Shown piece by piece: positions 19,409-31,500 of a stretch of 64,000 bases of DNA (positions are counted from its first letter, which is position 1; each line of letters starts with the position of its first letter). Position numbers and translations under genes: made by a program. The notes under the pieces were generated by a model that saw only the letters and a program-made list of their open reading frames with translations, searched no databases and was not told where the DNA came from. The stretch is taken from NCBI GenBank assembly GCA_963669155.1, contig OZ022597.1:6279284-6343283 (forward strand). The letters are read 5' to 3'. Source of the DNA: Arbacia lixula (Eukaryota > Echinodermata > Echinoidea > Arbacioida > Arbaciidae).

Positions 19409-20765
19409 GTTTTGCATCATATATATCACCTTATTTTGCGTTTTGTGAAACCTCATCCCTCTTCTTCTTCTCTTCTTCCTCTTTTCTTTCCTCTTTCCTC
19501 TTTTTCCTCTTTTTTTCCTCTCCTTCCTCTTTTCTTTCGTCTTACTGTCTTTTCGTTTTTTCTTCATCCATCCAGCTTTATGTTCTTCTCTTTCACTTCG
19601 TGTCATTCGCCTTTCTATGCTAATTTTGCCCTTTTTTGACCCAATGTTTTTAACCGTCTTCTGATTCAATACCTCAGCAGATTTTCCTCTTGCTTATTTC
19701 ACACTCAACACGCTTCCAGTTCACATCATTATGAACATCCCATCACCTTCGATTCCGTCACCTAATTTCTCCCTCTCCGCTTTCGCCGTCATACTCTCTC
19801 TCCCTATAATTTCTCCTTTGCCATCTCCACCCGAGCAAATTTGCCTTCTCCCTCTCTCGAACCCGTTACACCGCTCAATCGCGCCACGGCTCTGCGTGCA
19901 AACAGACACACCTGCCTTGGCGGCCTTGTACGCGAGGAAAGTCAGCGAAACACCCAAGGTCACTTCGGGGTGAATGTTCCCGGGCCGATGCTTCTGCCAT
20001 ATTGACCAAGTTTTGATAGCCTAACGATGAATCATGCTCGGGACCAATTAATGACTCGTGGGGAGCTTGGAAGGACTATCACAACTGGCAAATGAGAGCC
20101 CGTTAAAGGTGCAATGCCCATTTAGCCTTGCATCGATCCATTTTTTTCTTTACCACGAAAGCCCCTTAAAATAAACTGGATGATGCAGAAATCGTGTGTG
20201 AAAAATATGGAAGATCCCTGATATAGTTGATGAGATGTACCATTATTACAATACTATATAGACACATTTTGGCAACTATCACAAATATATTTGTGCATAT
20301 AATTACGTAATGGCCCATTCACTGCTTAACATGGATAGGCTTACGTGATGGTTCTCGTATTTTTCCCCTGAGTATTTTTCCCCTATAGTTAATTTTATAT
20401 TTTCATACCTGTATATGCAATTTCATTTATATGTACCTATATATCTATTTCTCTGTTCAATTTCAACTCTCATCTAATTTATATTTTATATTTCCATGAA
20501 TATACATGATAACTCCATTTTTGCATTTATGTATGAATGTAGAATCTGTCTATCGTTATTTTTTTTATCTATAATTCAGATGGGTGATTCCACCTTTAAA
20601 AGGGGCCGGATCAGCCGCGTAACTCGTAATTACGAAACTCTTTCATGTGGACAGAGCGCTCCAAAAGACGCCTTTTGATTGGTCGAGGTGAATCGGATGA
20701 AACGCATCTTCTAGGAATGACTGTTGAATCGAGTATGATTCATAGCTCAACCTGCTTGATTTCAC
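19409..20765. other. Pyrimidine patch then unique DNA
   Basis: 19450-19560 is TTC/TCC-rich on plus and gives low-complexity frames. 19720-19975 has overlapping 80-codon frames on both strands in moderately GC-rich DNA; neither is recognised. 20580-20700 has a perfect 12 bp palindrome TCGTAATTACGA (20624-20635), with a homeodomain core, and an ATTGG (inverted CCAAT) nearby. No gene called. Confidence 0.4.
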
Positions 20766-20855
20766 TTAACTCTTTATGCTCCATGGATGCATCGTTGCAC
20801 AAGTAATATACATGGATCCGATAAAGCAGTACTTTACCTGGCACGCAAAGGGTAA
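20766..20855. mobile_element. ~90 bp TTAA palindromic element
   Basis: Left end TTAACTCTTTATGCTCC, interior GCACAAGTAATATACATGGA, right end CCTGGCACGCAAAGGGTAA, with the last TTAA reduced to GTAA. A clear family member. Confidence 0.8.
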
Positions 20856-21419
20856 GTGAATAAAAAGATATCAACACAAAAGAAATGATAGCATTTTCGT
20901 CTCAGCTTATGATCACCCTTTATGTAAAGGTGAACACGTCTTGTCTAGATCTTAGTCACCAAAGGCGAATGTACCTTGCTTTTGATATGTAAACAAATAT
21001 TCCCTCACTTTACCGTTCATTTGATTTTATTTTAAACATATACATTGGAATTATCAGCATATTCAATAACGTGGATAATGAATAAAATAAAACATATAAG
21101 CAGAATAATAAAACAAAACAAGCAATAAGTAGAAGATAACGACAGAAAAGACGTTGAAGAAAAACTGCAATTAAAGAAAGGAAAAAAAAAAGAAAGGAAA
21201 GAAAAAAAGAAAAAAAATGGGTAAAAAGAAACATGAGAAAAATTAAAAATAAAAAGAGAAATTGAGAAAAGAACAAGAGAGAAGACACAATAGAATCAGA
21301 ACGAATAGGAAGAGAATGTATACAGCCAAGGAAAATACGTTATTAGATTGAAAGCAGTGAATACCCAATCATTTCCATTGATTTAGTTTACATCTGCATT
21401 TATGTCTGCATTTTGCTCT
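20856..21419. other. AT-rich unique DNA with A-rich minus-strand tail
   Basis: 21000-21300 is very A-rich on plus and gives a phenylalanine/leucine-rich minus frame of 92 codons. I regard that as compositional. No gene called. Confidence 0.4.
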
Positions 21420-21509
21420 TGATACTTGCAGTTATCCCAAGATGAAAGTACACACAGTTAATGTACACCCCCCACAGATCAGCAGATTTTCTGGCACATG
21501 AAGGGTTAA
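21420..21509. mobile_element. ~90 bp TTAA palindromic element, left end decayed
   Basis: The right end CTGGCACATGAAGGGTTAA is clear and the interior TACACACAGTTAATGTACAC is family-like. The left end has lost its TTAAC. Confidence 0.6.
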
Positions 21510-22594
21510 GTTTCAACGTTATGTGAGACGAACACATCACGAGCATCTATATTGATTGCCAAACCCTTTTGAAACGCGACACTCCATTATGGCAGGGATT
21601 GTGCATAATATTTGTGTACACATTTAACGCGTTATACCGGGCGGATTTCTCGAAACTATATCAAATCTTACCTCAGCAGTACGCGAACAATTTCACAAAA
21701 ATCGTACCCATGGCTTTACCTAATGCACATACCAGACAAAGTACTGAATGTTTAAACGATTAACGCCAAGATGGTAATTTTAACCCCTTAAATACAGACA
21801 TGAGTGTCACAAAATATGAAATTTTCCTCTCATTTTGCTTTTATTTACTTATATGAGTTGCTCCGTCATTTCGACAGATCATGTCACTTTTCGGCCATTG
21901 AAACTTCCTGAAAGATCCAAAATCATCCCATTCTCCACATGGCAACCCCCCCCCCCCCCCCCCACCCCCTAGATAGCAGCAACATATTGTATGCCCGGGG
22001 CAGGTGGAGGGGTGGGGTAAGAGCTTTCATCGTTAATCATCACTTCCGTTTTCCATCATGTTTAGGTACATTACATTAGTGATCGCGGTAATGAGGTAAT
22101 TGTAGCCTGAATCCCACGCTTTCAGACATTTATTATCCAAACTTCAAAGACCGCAAAAAGTGAAGAATAACTGTTGCAGTCTTGGAATTACCATTTCTGA
22201 ATATATACAGATACATGTGATAGTATGGAATAGGAAGATCCAACATAAGATTGACCGGGAGAACAAAAGAAATATTCTTGACAGTACTAGACAGGAATAT
22301 AAACTTTTTAATAGTTTGGACCAGAAATTTCTAGCAGCCTGGAAGTCAGGCCAACGTATGTGATGCGTGTAAATGCGTAATCAAGTATGTGATAGAGGTA
22401 CCTGCTAATCAAGGGCAAAAAATATACTAGAATCATTAACAAAAATGAAAGAAGTGAAACCACATGAAACAAACAGGGTAATGATTCATTATAACTCAAG
22501 GTGAGAGAGGTCATGTGGTCAGCCGCTGCCAAAAGCGTTCATGTATAACAATGAACATGATGAAGGTCATCGGTTCACAACGCTTTAACCCTCT
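21510..22594. other. Unique DNA with C18 run
   Basis: A C-run at 21946-21963 is followed by a short C-rich and then G-rich patch. The rest is unique. A 67-codon frame at 22160-22363 has balanced, lysine-rich composition but no motif I recognise. No gene called. Confidence 0.4.
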
Positions 22595-22674
22595 TTAACC
22601 CTCTTGCTCACAATGAAGCATATATCGTGTTGTAACGCAATATGCTCGTCAAGGCTTGGTACCGATATGGTTAA
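22595..22674. mobile_element. ~80 bp TTAA palindromic element, sub-type
   Basis: TTAACCCTCTTGCTC on the left and GCTTGGTACCGATATGGTTAA on the right. The right end is the complement of the TTAACC...GGTACCAAGC-type end also present at 46975. A second TTAACCCTC lies directly upstream at 22585. Confidence 0.6.
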
Positions 22675-22699
22675 CTGAGAAAAAAAAGTTTATTGACTG

Positions 22700-22778
22700 G
22701 TTTGGTGCTGATGATGCTAGGAGTAAAAGTAACTGTAGTGATGGTAATGAGTATTGGGATGATGGAGACGGTGATGAC

Positions 22779-22813
<35 letters not shown>

Positions 22814-23045
22814 GGGTGACGATGAGGATGGGGATGAAAGTGACGATGACATTGCAAATGATGATAACTATAGTGATTATGAAAATGCTATTGGTGGTGG
22901 CGTTTGAGATGGAAATGAACTTCCTGATTGTGATGGTAAATAAGACGATGACGACGATGAGGAGGATGGTTAAGACAATGATGATGACGATGATGAGGAT
23001 AAAAATGGTAATGAATATGGTGATTATGATGATTATGATGATCAA
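22700..23045. repeat. Degenerate (GAT)n region
   Basis: About 345 bp of GAT, GAC, GGT and AAT triplets with a pure ATG/GAT core at 22779-22813. Because indels are mostly multiples of three, long frames survive on both strands (methionine/valine-rich on plus, isoleucine/valine-rich on minus, aspartate-rich in a third frame). These are products of the repeat. Confidence 0.9.
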
Positions 23046-23444
23046 TGCATGATGATATTTAAAAAGTAGAAGTTAGAGGTAGAAGGATGAGTAGAAGTGC
23101 AACAAGAAGAACAAAACAAGAGGAAGAGCAAGTCCGAGAATGGAAAGAACCAAAAACAAGCAGAATGAGGAGAAGAAGAGGAAGAAGTGGAAGAAGAACA
23201 AGACGAAGACAAAGAAGGACATATAATTCTTAAATGTGAGAGAGAAAGGAAGGATGAAAATAGAAGGACTAAACAAAACGTATAGAAAGAGGAAAGAGAA
23301 AGAAGAAAACGATTAAAACAAATATGATGTACCAGAAGAAACAGTGTGATCCTAGTATTTGAGAAATGTACTTCATGTAATTGTAATAATGTTCACCTAT
23401 ATTTCATTCCCCTCTCACGCGTAGGAATATCCTCCTATTGCCCA
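23046..23444. other. Purine-rich then unique DNA
   Basis: 23060-23310 is A/G-rich on plus with degenerate AAG triplets. The remainder is unique. No gene called. Confidence 0.5.
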
Positions 23445-23528
23445 TTGACTCTTTGCTTGTGTATGTATACACTAGTAATACACACAAATCCCATAGAGTG
23501 TCATTTTGACAAGCACATTAAGGGTTAA
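23445..23528. mobile_element. ~90 bp TTAA palindromic element
   Basis: Left end TTGACTCTTTGCTTGTG, interior CTAGTAATACACACAAATCC, right end GACAAGCACATTAAGGGTTAA. The left TTAA has one substitution. Confidence 0.75.
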
Positions 23529-23644
23529 CCCAATTAACCATTCTTCTTTCGGAGTATTTTGATTCAGCGTATTTTGTTCTACTTCCCTGATTACACCAAA
23601 ATTTTATTTATTTTAGCAAAGCAGTCAATGTTGTTTGTACCACC

Positions 23645-23917
23645 TCAGGCCACTTGAACGTTGTTCCTGCATTTACGCTCACATCCGTTTTCTACCACCG
23701 ATACTAAAGTAGCCAGAAATTGGTTTATGGTACGACCCGAAAAGGCGGTGAACGTAAGCTTAGCTTGAACTGCGAGATATGTCTTTGTAGTAGCCATGGC
23801 AACGGAATCCACAGCGTACGCTTTGGAAATACGTCGGTCCGTTACTTCCGGTTCTGTTTTCTTTAGTTTTGCATTCCTCGGTGAATGGGGTATCATTGTG
23901 ATTAGGCTAATGTGCAA
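23645..23917 (-). other. Open frame of 90 codons, unassigned
   Basis: A minus-strand ATG frame of balanced composition in a patch somewhat more GC-rich than its surroundings. The opposite strand also has a 74-codon frame whose ATG at 23796 lies in GCCATGG. Both overlap an RFX-type X-box (23790-23803) and an ACTTCCGGTT ETS-type site near 23842. No domain recognised. Two overlapping frames cannot both be taken as evidence, so coding status is doubtful. Confidence 0.12.
23790..23803. promoter_or_regulatory. X-box-like RFX motif
   Basis: GTAGCCATGGCAAC differs by one base from the palindromic X-box GTTGCCATGGCAAC bound by RFX factors, which regulate ciliary genes in animals. A half-degenerate version (ACTACCATGGCAAC) lies at about 28395-28408. 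Occupancy and target are unknown. Confidence 0.35.
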
Positions 23918-24410
23918 TGCTATTTTTTTTTGTATTTGCGCGGAAAATAAGGCGGAAGAGGAAAGGGGTGTTCAAATACAGTATGTGCTTCTGTGCATCC
24001 GTCTTTCAGCAGAGTTTTGACTAACTCCTCACGTGGTAATAACAACAAACACATACACATACGAATGACGAAACAGACATGAAAGTATTACCGATAAGGT
24101 GAAAAAAGGGTTATCACTTTGTCCTAAATATTATGCCTACGACGTGCAAAATCGAAATATGCGGGGTCATTCTCAAATGTTTCAAGGAAGTTATAATGAT
24201 CTACAAGGAAATACTTCACTCATTGATCATGTTAATGATTCACATGGAAACACAAAAAACATATACACACATCAACTATTGCACAGATATTGATAAAACC
24301 CCTTAGTACCAGCCATTCGGAGTCCCATGGAGGCTATAAGACAATGTAGTGCCTATGGAACTGAAAGAGTTTAGTGAATACGGTTATCATTTTCTGTTAC
24401 GTTGGCTTAT

Positions 24411-24911
24411 TATAAGGATAGTCCATCCTGAAATGAAGTTGGTTTTAATACAAGCATGAACATGACAGAAACGTATTAGTGAAGGTTTGACAAAAATCCA
24501 TTAAAGGATAAGAAAGTTATGATTTTTTTAAATGTTGATTTTGTGACGTCACGTGCGAGGTGCTTTTCCATACATTGTGTGCTGTATGATTCTTTAATTG
24601 CTCTTCTTCTGCTTTTCGTGAAGGATTTTTCTTCCCATAGAGGTATGTCTGTAAAAACGTATTTCTAATTATGTATTAAAGGCACAGGTACAATGATGCA
24701 TATCCTTGTGGGAAAACAGATATTTTCATTTTTCAAAAATTTAGTACACCTAACATATGGGAGAGCACCTCGCACGTGACGTCGCAAAGTCAGAAGAATC
24801 GTAACTTTCTTATCATTCGACGGATTTTCATCAAACTTTCACTGATGTGTTTCTTTCATGTTACTTCTTTTATCGAGACTAACTTAATTTCAGGGTGGAC
24901 TATCCCTTCAA
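24411..24911. mobile_element. ~500 bp TTAA palindromic element, full length
   Basis: Ends have decayed to TATA-AGGA on the left and CCCT-TCAA on the right. The left arm has GTGACGTCACGTGCGAGGTG; the right has CTCGCACGTGACGTCGCAAAG (one change in the CRE), so the CRE plus E-box composite sits in both arms. The loop matches the other copies (CTTCTTCTGCTTTTC, GATGCATATCCTTGTG). No coding frame. Confidence 0.9.
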
Positions 24912-25258
24912 CATGCTTATTTTGTAGAAACTTATAAACTGCGTAGTCACTTTCAGATGTGTCAAAGAAGTGATCTTGATCTACATACAAATATTTATCA
25001 CGTAGCAATACAAACAAACATATAAACAAAGAAACAATGACACATGGAAGAGAGGGTCACCAATTTGACACCATACGGATGTCCTTGTTTCACACCTGTA
25101 GGCGGTTCCATATTGTGGTGTGCTGAGAGGTCATTGCCAAAAGGACATAGACCCTTTCAGCAATGGATTAACCTGTTGAACATAACTTTGTTGAAACTCA
25201 CACAAAAAAAGGTTTTGTGACCTTTCGGATGTAGCAATCGATTCAATTCAATTCAATT
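24912..25258. other. Unique non-coding DNA
   Basis: No gene seen. It ends in a short ATTCA pentamer repeat at 25241-25262. Confidence 0.5.
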
Positions 25259-25483
25259 CAATAGACCAGTTTCGTTATGTATGCAAATTATATTCACGTA
25301 GTTCAAACAATACCTTAGTAATGGGAACCCCAAAGCTTGTCCGAGGTTTGTCCGAGTAGCAACAACTAATACATGTAATAGATTCAAAGTGCATTCCATC
25401 CATTGAATCTGAATGACTAGCTACAGGTAAATACAATAACGTGTTGTGAATAACTTGTGAATACATTACGAAAATGGTCTATT
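25259..25483. mobile_element. 225 bp inverted-repeat element (third family)
   Basis: Imperfect terminal inverted repeats: AATAGACCAGTTTCGTTATG on the left is mirrored by CATTACGAAAATGGTCTATT on the right. The interior has GTCCGAGGTTTGTCCGAG. It looks like a non-autonomous DNA transposon. The target duplication is unclear because the left flank is a pentamer repeat. Confidence 0.65.
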
Positions 25484-27936
25484 TGAAACATTTATCTCCT
25501 CCAACATCGTGTTTTACATACAAACGAAACAAACGTATAAGCATATAATATTGTGATGATACAATTCAATGAAGGAATAACAATGATTACATTTCAAGTA
25601 AAGTAGTAGGAAATTACCTGAATGAAAATGTAAAGGAACAAGACATGACGAAGGCGGCAAACATCCTTCAAAAAAAAGCTTCAAGCAAACATGTAGAAAG
25701 CAGCAAAGATCCTTAAAGAAATATCGTGAGTTAGATATGCTTTAAACGAAAGCAATATACTCAGAATATGAATACACAACCATACACAACACGTGTGAAA
25801 GCACTTTGCCTTAACTAAACCCTTACATTACCAGGCTTTGAAAACCCAATTTGCTTTCTGCATATTTTCATGCCAATGGTAATGAGAGAATTATTCGAGA
25901 AAGCGGGCGTTTATGTTCTTCTTAACCAATCTGATTATGATAATTAAAGTCATCAGATACTTGCAATCTATTGAGCCTATTTCTTTTAATATTTTGTGTA
26001 TTTGGTATGTATATATGCCTATATGTATAAATGTCAGCATGTGAATATATCAATATATATTAGTATCACTATAATCAGTTGGTACATATTGATATGAGTA
26101 TATTAAGCTTTTGATATGTTGAGGCCTAGGAAGAATTATATTATGATAACGTGTATCATATGCTTTAAATATAAACGCATCTTCCAATCAATTTGGCAAC
26201 AAGTTGGCGCCTTACTTCTTTTTGGCAAATTACATCTCCTCCGTCTTGGCATTCGTATCATGATGGTAGTATATGGATAAACGTTATTATTTTCACACGA
26301 TAATAGTGCGAAGAACATGATATGCATGGCTTGATTGAAACTCTGGATTATGAGTCATCTTTTCAGTTTGGCAAGCTGATTTGCATACGAATGATGGGAA
26401 TTTGTTTGGGGACCAATCAGTATTCGAGAAGAAGGAGGACCCAGAGTGAGGTAGCCTGCCGTCCAGGCGGCTGGACATTTCTCCGAAACTCTGTACTGAC
26501 TAGAACATAGATTGTAATGAAGTGTATCACGCATAAGACTAGTTATCTTCAATTATCGTGCTCTCCATGTGGTTAAGTCGCTGTTGAACCTGTATAGCGG
26601 GCAATTAGTCTATACCGTGCAGACACGTTTGCAATTCGCACACTATATCATGGTTGTAAACTTTGGATTTTATATGCCCCTACAGCCTCGCAGCTAGGCT
26701 AAAAGAGAGGAAGAGAGATTAGGACAGAATGGGGTGTGATGGATGTTGAGGCGGTGTGTGTATATGAGAGGCAGGGGAAGGTGGAAACGATTGTGATGGA
26801 GCTGAGGGAGGGGTGATAAGAGAGGCCTTCATTTATTTTGGATATAATCATGGAAATGCCTCCAAAATGGATCCGAATTTCTCAATTTTTAAAGCTCCAT
26901 GACGGATGACACGTTTTCATGTTTTTTAAAGCAATTATCTCGAATCTACTCGGCCATTCAACCGGATAATAATAACGAGCCAAACAATGAATTGGTAAGG
27001 CATTTTAATTATACTAAGCAATACGAATACTCACGATCGTTGCGTCCGGAATACTCAGAACAAGTGCATTACAATGGAACAGGGTACAGTCAGTGTAATG
27101 AAAGAAGCGCAATTCATGACAAAAAAACACGTTTAAGGTAATGAAATTTCCTCGAATCATTGTCATCATTGTTATTTCTTCCAACCGATGACAACATGTA
27201 ACCACATGTACACATCTTATCTCAGTTTCCATGGTGAGGGTATATACAAATACATGCATTTCGTGATAATTGACCCATTACAAAAGCTGAAATAAGTCCA
27301 AATGGGTAGATTATTAGTAAAGTAAGTGCCACGGGATGTTTCATTATTTTCACAGGTGGAAAATACTTGTTAATTCATTATTATTGGTAAAGTGCGGCAG
27401 GTTTAATAAAATACCAAATAAACCGTCTTGTGGTGTAGACAAACGAATCTGATCACACTTTTTACAGACATGGGATAGAGAACTCGATAAAATGAAGATC
27501 AGGTGACAGCAGCCGTATGGTTTTCATTACCAACATCTGCTCTATTCCACGGGTAAAACAATTCTGGTACACAATTGTATTATTTAGATATACTTTTAAT
27601 TGTCAAATTCACTTTTACTTTCGTTCGAATTCTAAGCTTATGCGATTTTCGGTGAGGAAATTAGAAGCCGAAAGAGATAGATAAATTAGATTGATAACAA
27701 GAGCTGGAAAGAAAGAGAAGGAGGGGGGAGTGGAGGGGCGAAAGTGGAAGTTGTGATCAAAGTTCAGTACATTACTAATATTACATCGGCATGGAGTATA
27801 CAATTATTAAGGTTGCGCAAATGCAAATAAAGACGTGTATCTAGCCTCATAAATATTATAAATTTCGATCAAATATCTCTAATTAGAAAAAAAAAAGGGG
27901 CACTAACCTCCGATTAATCAGAGTTACAATTAGCGC
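25484..27936. other. Large unique AT-rich non-coding stretch
   Basis: About 2.4 kb almost free of microsatellites. TTGGCGCC, an E2F-like half palindrome, lies at 26214-26221. Two overlapping frames at 26293-26552 and an 80-codon plus frame at 26899-27141 (polar and tyrosine-rich, stop overlapping a TTAAG/GTAATG donor-like site) are unassigned. I see no support strong enough to call a gene. Confidence 0.4.
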
Positions 27937-28032
27937 CGATGAACAAGTCTTTTGTTATTTTTTCCATTGCTGCCCCGCCCCCGATGATCAAGTCTTTTGA
28001 TGTTGTTCTTTTATTGCTAACCCCCCCCCCCC

Positions 28033-28065
<33 letters not shown>

Positions 28066-28076
28066 ACACACGCACG
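27937..28076. repeat. Small tandem duplication, poly-C and (CA)n
   Basis: A ~45 bp unit containing CAAGTCTTTTG then TTGCT and a C-run occurs at 27937 and again at 27982. The second copy's C-run is expanded (about 28021-28033) and passes into CA repeats to 28076. Confidence 0.85.
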
Positions 28077-28086
28077 CGCCATGGAT

Positions 28087-28131
28087 ATCTCCCTGGCTAC
28101 GCTCCTGCTTGGGGTCGATAGCCGGGGAGAT
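28087..28131. repeat. Short inverted repeat
   Basis: ATCTCCCTGGCTA (28087-28099) pairs with TAGCCGGGGAGAT (28119-28131) with one G-T wobble, around a 19-base loop. Confidence 0.8.
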
Positions 28132-28935
28132 GGATTCTATTGGAATCGTAAAAATACCGACCGTAATTAAATCGAAACGGATGAAGATTCATTCCCAGGG
28201 TTTTAATCGAATTGGAGTGGACTGCCTTCAAAACCAATGGGTTTTGCGCACGATACCAGACCATATAGCGGTGATGGAGCATGATAGTCGTTTACCAGGC
28301 TTACCCTTCTTTTAATCATTAAAGCGAGTTTATCATGTATTCTGCGATTCAGTAATGGATCATTGTGATATTTAAGTATTTAGTATTTATTATACTACCA
28401 TGGCAACGGCCAATGAACTTTGAGTATTCTGGCTACTGTAAAAGAATTAAATGCTATTCACATTGCTACTTCTACTCATTACATTATTGTATATCATTAA
28501 TATGAAACACTATTCCTGTTCTTCTTATTTTCTACATTTTCTACCTGATGACTTGGCATTGGACGTCGTTAACTACGAACTAGGAATATACCTTATGTAC
28601 AAGTATAAGCACCCGGACATTTGTGTAAGGTTTTTAAAGTATTTTGCTACAAATTATCCGATACACATACTCATAATCATACAGGCAGCACAAAACAATT
28701 AAAAAAAAAGGTATGGAAAGGTAAGAAAATGCTGACAAGATGATGGCCCTGCACAGCCTTACTCAAGACTAGTGTGAGTTTTTCATTCACCAAAAGTCTG
28801 CGGACGAAGTTTGGATCGGGGTACCGAAACGTTCCAATCAGCGTAATGGGAAGAAATTATGCAAATTATGATGTTTTATATGAGTCATGACATGGGTGAT
28901 GAATCACTTGGAAAGGTATATTAGCATATTGATGG
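28132..28935. other. Unique non-coding DNA
   Basis: Overlapping short frames at 28097-28315 (both strands) have balanced composition but no recognisable motif. 28451-28702 holds an 83-codon AT-rich frame, also unassigned. Confidence 0.4.
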
Positions 28936-29022
28936 ATTAGGGAGACAGACGGAGAAAGAAAGGGGGAAGAGGGAAGGAAGGGGAATGGGAGGGAAGATGG
29001 AGAGAGATGGAGAGAGATGGGG

Positions 29023-29074
<52 letters not shown>

Positions 29075-29289
29075 GGGGGAGGAGGGAGAGAGAGGGGGGG
29101 GGTGGGAGGAGGGAGAGAGAGAGAGAGGGAGGGAGAGAGAAAGAGATAGAATGAGAGACAGTGGATGGGGGTGAAGGAGAGAAGGAGAGAGGGGAGGGAA
29201 GAAGGGAGGGATTTGAACCAGAGGAAGAGAGATAGGAGACTGAGAGAAAGAAAGATATAGACAAAGAAACAAGAACATGGACAGACAGC

Positions 29290-29332
<43 letters not shown>

Positions 29333-29380
29333 GGGAATAGAAAGAGAGGTGGAGATATAGAGAGAGAGGGGTTAGGGACA
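28936..29380. repeat. Purine-rich (AG)n domain
   Basis: Pure AG runs at 29026-29073 and 29291-29329 lie in a plus-strand A/G domain of about 445 bp with several G-runs. Serine/leucine/proline minus frames are artefacts. Confidence 0.96.
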
Positions 29381-29609
29381 AGAGAGACATATAAACGTAT
29401 TGTTAAAATGTACTTAATCTCTTAATTTTCTTCCTGTGGTTTTATCATTTTCTAAACTCATAAATATGATAAAGGAAAGGATAAAGGAAACACAACCACA
29501 TAGTGTAAGTAATGTTCTGATACCGTATATATCTGAACATTTTTTGAAGGTTACAAAAGTTCTTGTTCATAACCGGTATACTTGTACTACTGTATTAGCT
29601 AGAAAATAA

Positions 29610-29725
29610 AGACACACATATAATACACATACACACACATACACACACACACATATATACGCATGCACACACATTTACTCACACATTCAGATGCACACAA
29701 ACACACGCACACACACACACACACA
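29610..29725. repeat. Interrupted (CA)n microsatellite
   Basis: CACA, CATA and GCACAC units with interruptions, alternating purine and pyrimidine throughout. The flanks at 29381-29609 and 29726-29936 are unique. Confidence 0.9.
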
Positions 29726-29936
29726 GGAAAAACTATACATAGGCGAAATACCTTTTGTTTCGTCACCCGACTTTTGTATTCGAGAAGAAATTATTTCCAA
29801 ACAAGAAAAAGGCTTCATTCATTCATAAAGAGGTGATGTGATTTTCTCATTAGATTTGTCCCAGAAGAAAGGAAAGGGAGTCATGTTTCAAATTATGATT
29901 TTGTTTTACACCCTGAAATTAGATCTGGCAAGACGC

Positions 29937-29951
29937 GGGGGGGGGGGGGGG
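29937..29951. repeat. Poly-G tract (15 G)
   Basis: An uninterrupted G-run in otherwise unique DNA. Confidence 0.95.
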
Positions 29952-31129
29952 TGAGGATAGCCTTACCTCCAGTCTGTTTAACATTTTCCATCAAAATCTA
30001 AATATGACAGGTACATAAGCGTTAATGACAAACAAAACTAAATTTGAAGTTTGTTCTTCTATGATTCTAGCACTCCACGAGCTGGTTCAAACTAAACAGT
30101 AAATTAGTCTCATGCAATAAAACCCATTTGTGATCTATCGGGGAATACTGATGAGACTTGATTGCAGGCTAGGATGACGGGGGTGCCCCGGACGGGCCGA
30201 TGGAGTGCGAGAAGGGGGAGAGCTCTGATTAATCGCACCCTCCTATGACTCACTCCGGGTTGCATAATTAATCAGGATGATTAAATAATGTTATTCGCCC
30301 CTTGGACATATAGAGGGAAACGGAATGATTGTATTTTGAAAATGATAGCTGACTGGCTGGCTGGCTCTCCGTCGATAGTCGCGTTCACATTAAAGCAAGT
30401 TTGAAACTCCCGCTTGGCAAAACAGCAATCGCTTTGGGTATCCTACTCGGTCCCCTCTCCCTTTGTCCCTACCCACCCCATTCTCCCACTCCGGCAATAA
30501 TGGCGAAAATATACACCGTTTCGATGTTTAAAAAATCAACACCATTTCTAGTCATTGTCTAGTCATGCTTAACCGCGGCGGGAAAAACGGCGGCGTTAAT
30601 CGTCAAGCGGTAGACTAAAATGCTACAGTGTTAACGCTCCTTTCGTGGGAACGAAACCCCCCGCAAAGCACCAAGCAGAAGAGGGGTGGGGTAAAGAAGG
30701 AGGTCGTTTTGATACGCGGTAGGTTGGATTGAGTTGATAGATAAAATGGGTCGAGTAAAACGGTTTCAGACAAAGAAACAGGAGAAGAAAAATAAAAAGA
30801 AGCAACATTAGGATGGACAGATGAAAAACAAGATTAGGGAGAGAGAAGACACACACAAAAAAGAAAGAAAACAATTGAAAAAGGAACTTGAATTTTTTTT
30901 TCCTTTTTAGAAATAATAATATATAAACACACGGTTAAAATGTATGCACATCTAAATCGAACAGTACAGAGAAATGGAGGAGTCGCCAAAAACGACGGAA
31001 AGTGACTAATTTCTAAACATGTTATGCGATGACTTTATCACACACACTACACACATTATGCCTTAACCATGTTAACTGACTTGGTCCCTCGTCGTATTCT
31101 TTCATTGATAAAACGAGGAGGATCACTAA
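29952..31129. other. Unique DNA with homeodomain, AP-1 and E2F-like words
   Basis: No gene. 30220-30300 has TGATTAAT, TGACTCA, CATAATTAATCA and GATTAAAT within about 80 bp. 30577-30585 is GGCGGGAAA, an E2F-like site. The 83-codon minus frame at 30623-30874 is partly low-complexity and unassigned. Confidence 0.35.
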
Positions 31130-31500
31130 TTTGATGTAACAGGACCCGAGCCATGTCATTAATTGTCCGCGATGAGTTTAAATGAAGCGACGTAGAGGGA
31201 ATCCCTCGCTCGACGCAATCTTAAACCCCTCCCGTGCTAGTCGAGAATGTGCTTCTCTTATTCGTGGGAATATAAAGGACCGTCGTACATAAGGGATTAA
31301 AAAGGTGACTCACCACAAAAATGCATTAATAATTAGCGTAATTCAATTAGGGCCGGGGGGTTTCCAGGCGACGTTGCCCAAATATATCAACGTGATAAGG
31401 ATGAATAAGCGGAAGCATTTGTTAAGAAATGAGACGATTTTCGGCTCATTTTAGATCGTGTGTATAGGAAGGAAAATAACGCCCCGAATTGACAGGAATG
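31130..31500. promoter_or_regulatory. Possible regulatory segment
   Basis: Seen: CGTGGGAA (31263-31270), matching the Su(H)/RBPJ consensus; TATAAAG directly after it (31271-31277); an 11 bp palindrome GGTGACTCACC (31304-31314) around an AP-1 core; four TAAT-type homeodomain cores within 31325-31350; GATAAGG near 31396. The segment has no microsatellite or recognisable transposon. Enhancer or promoter function is inference; no transcript or coding sequence was found beside it. Confidence 0.25.

Noticed and set aside
22671-23052. 119- and 124-codon frames in the GAT region
   Set aside because: Degenerate triplets keep frames open on both strands; the composition is two or three residues only.
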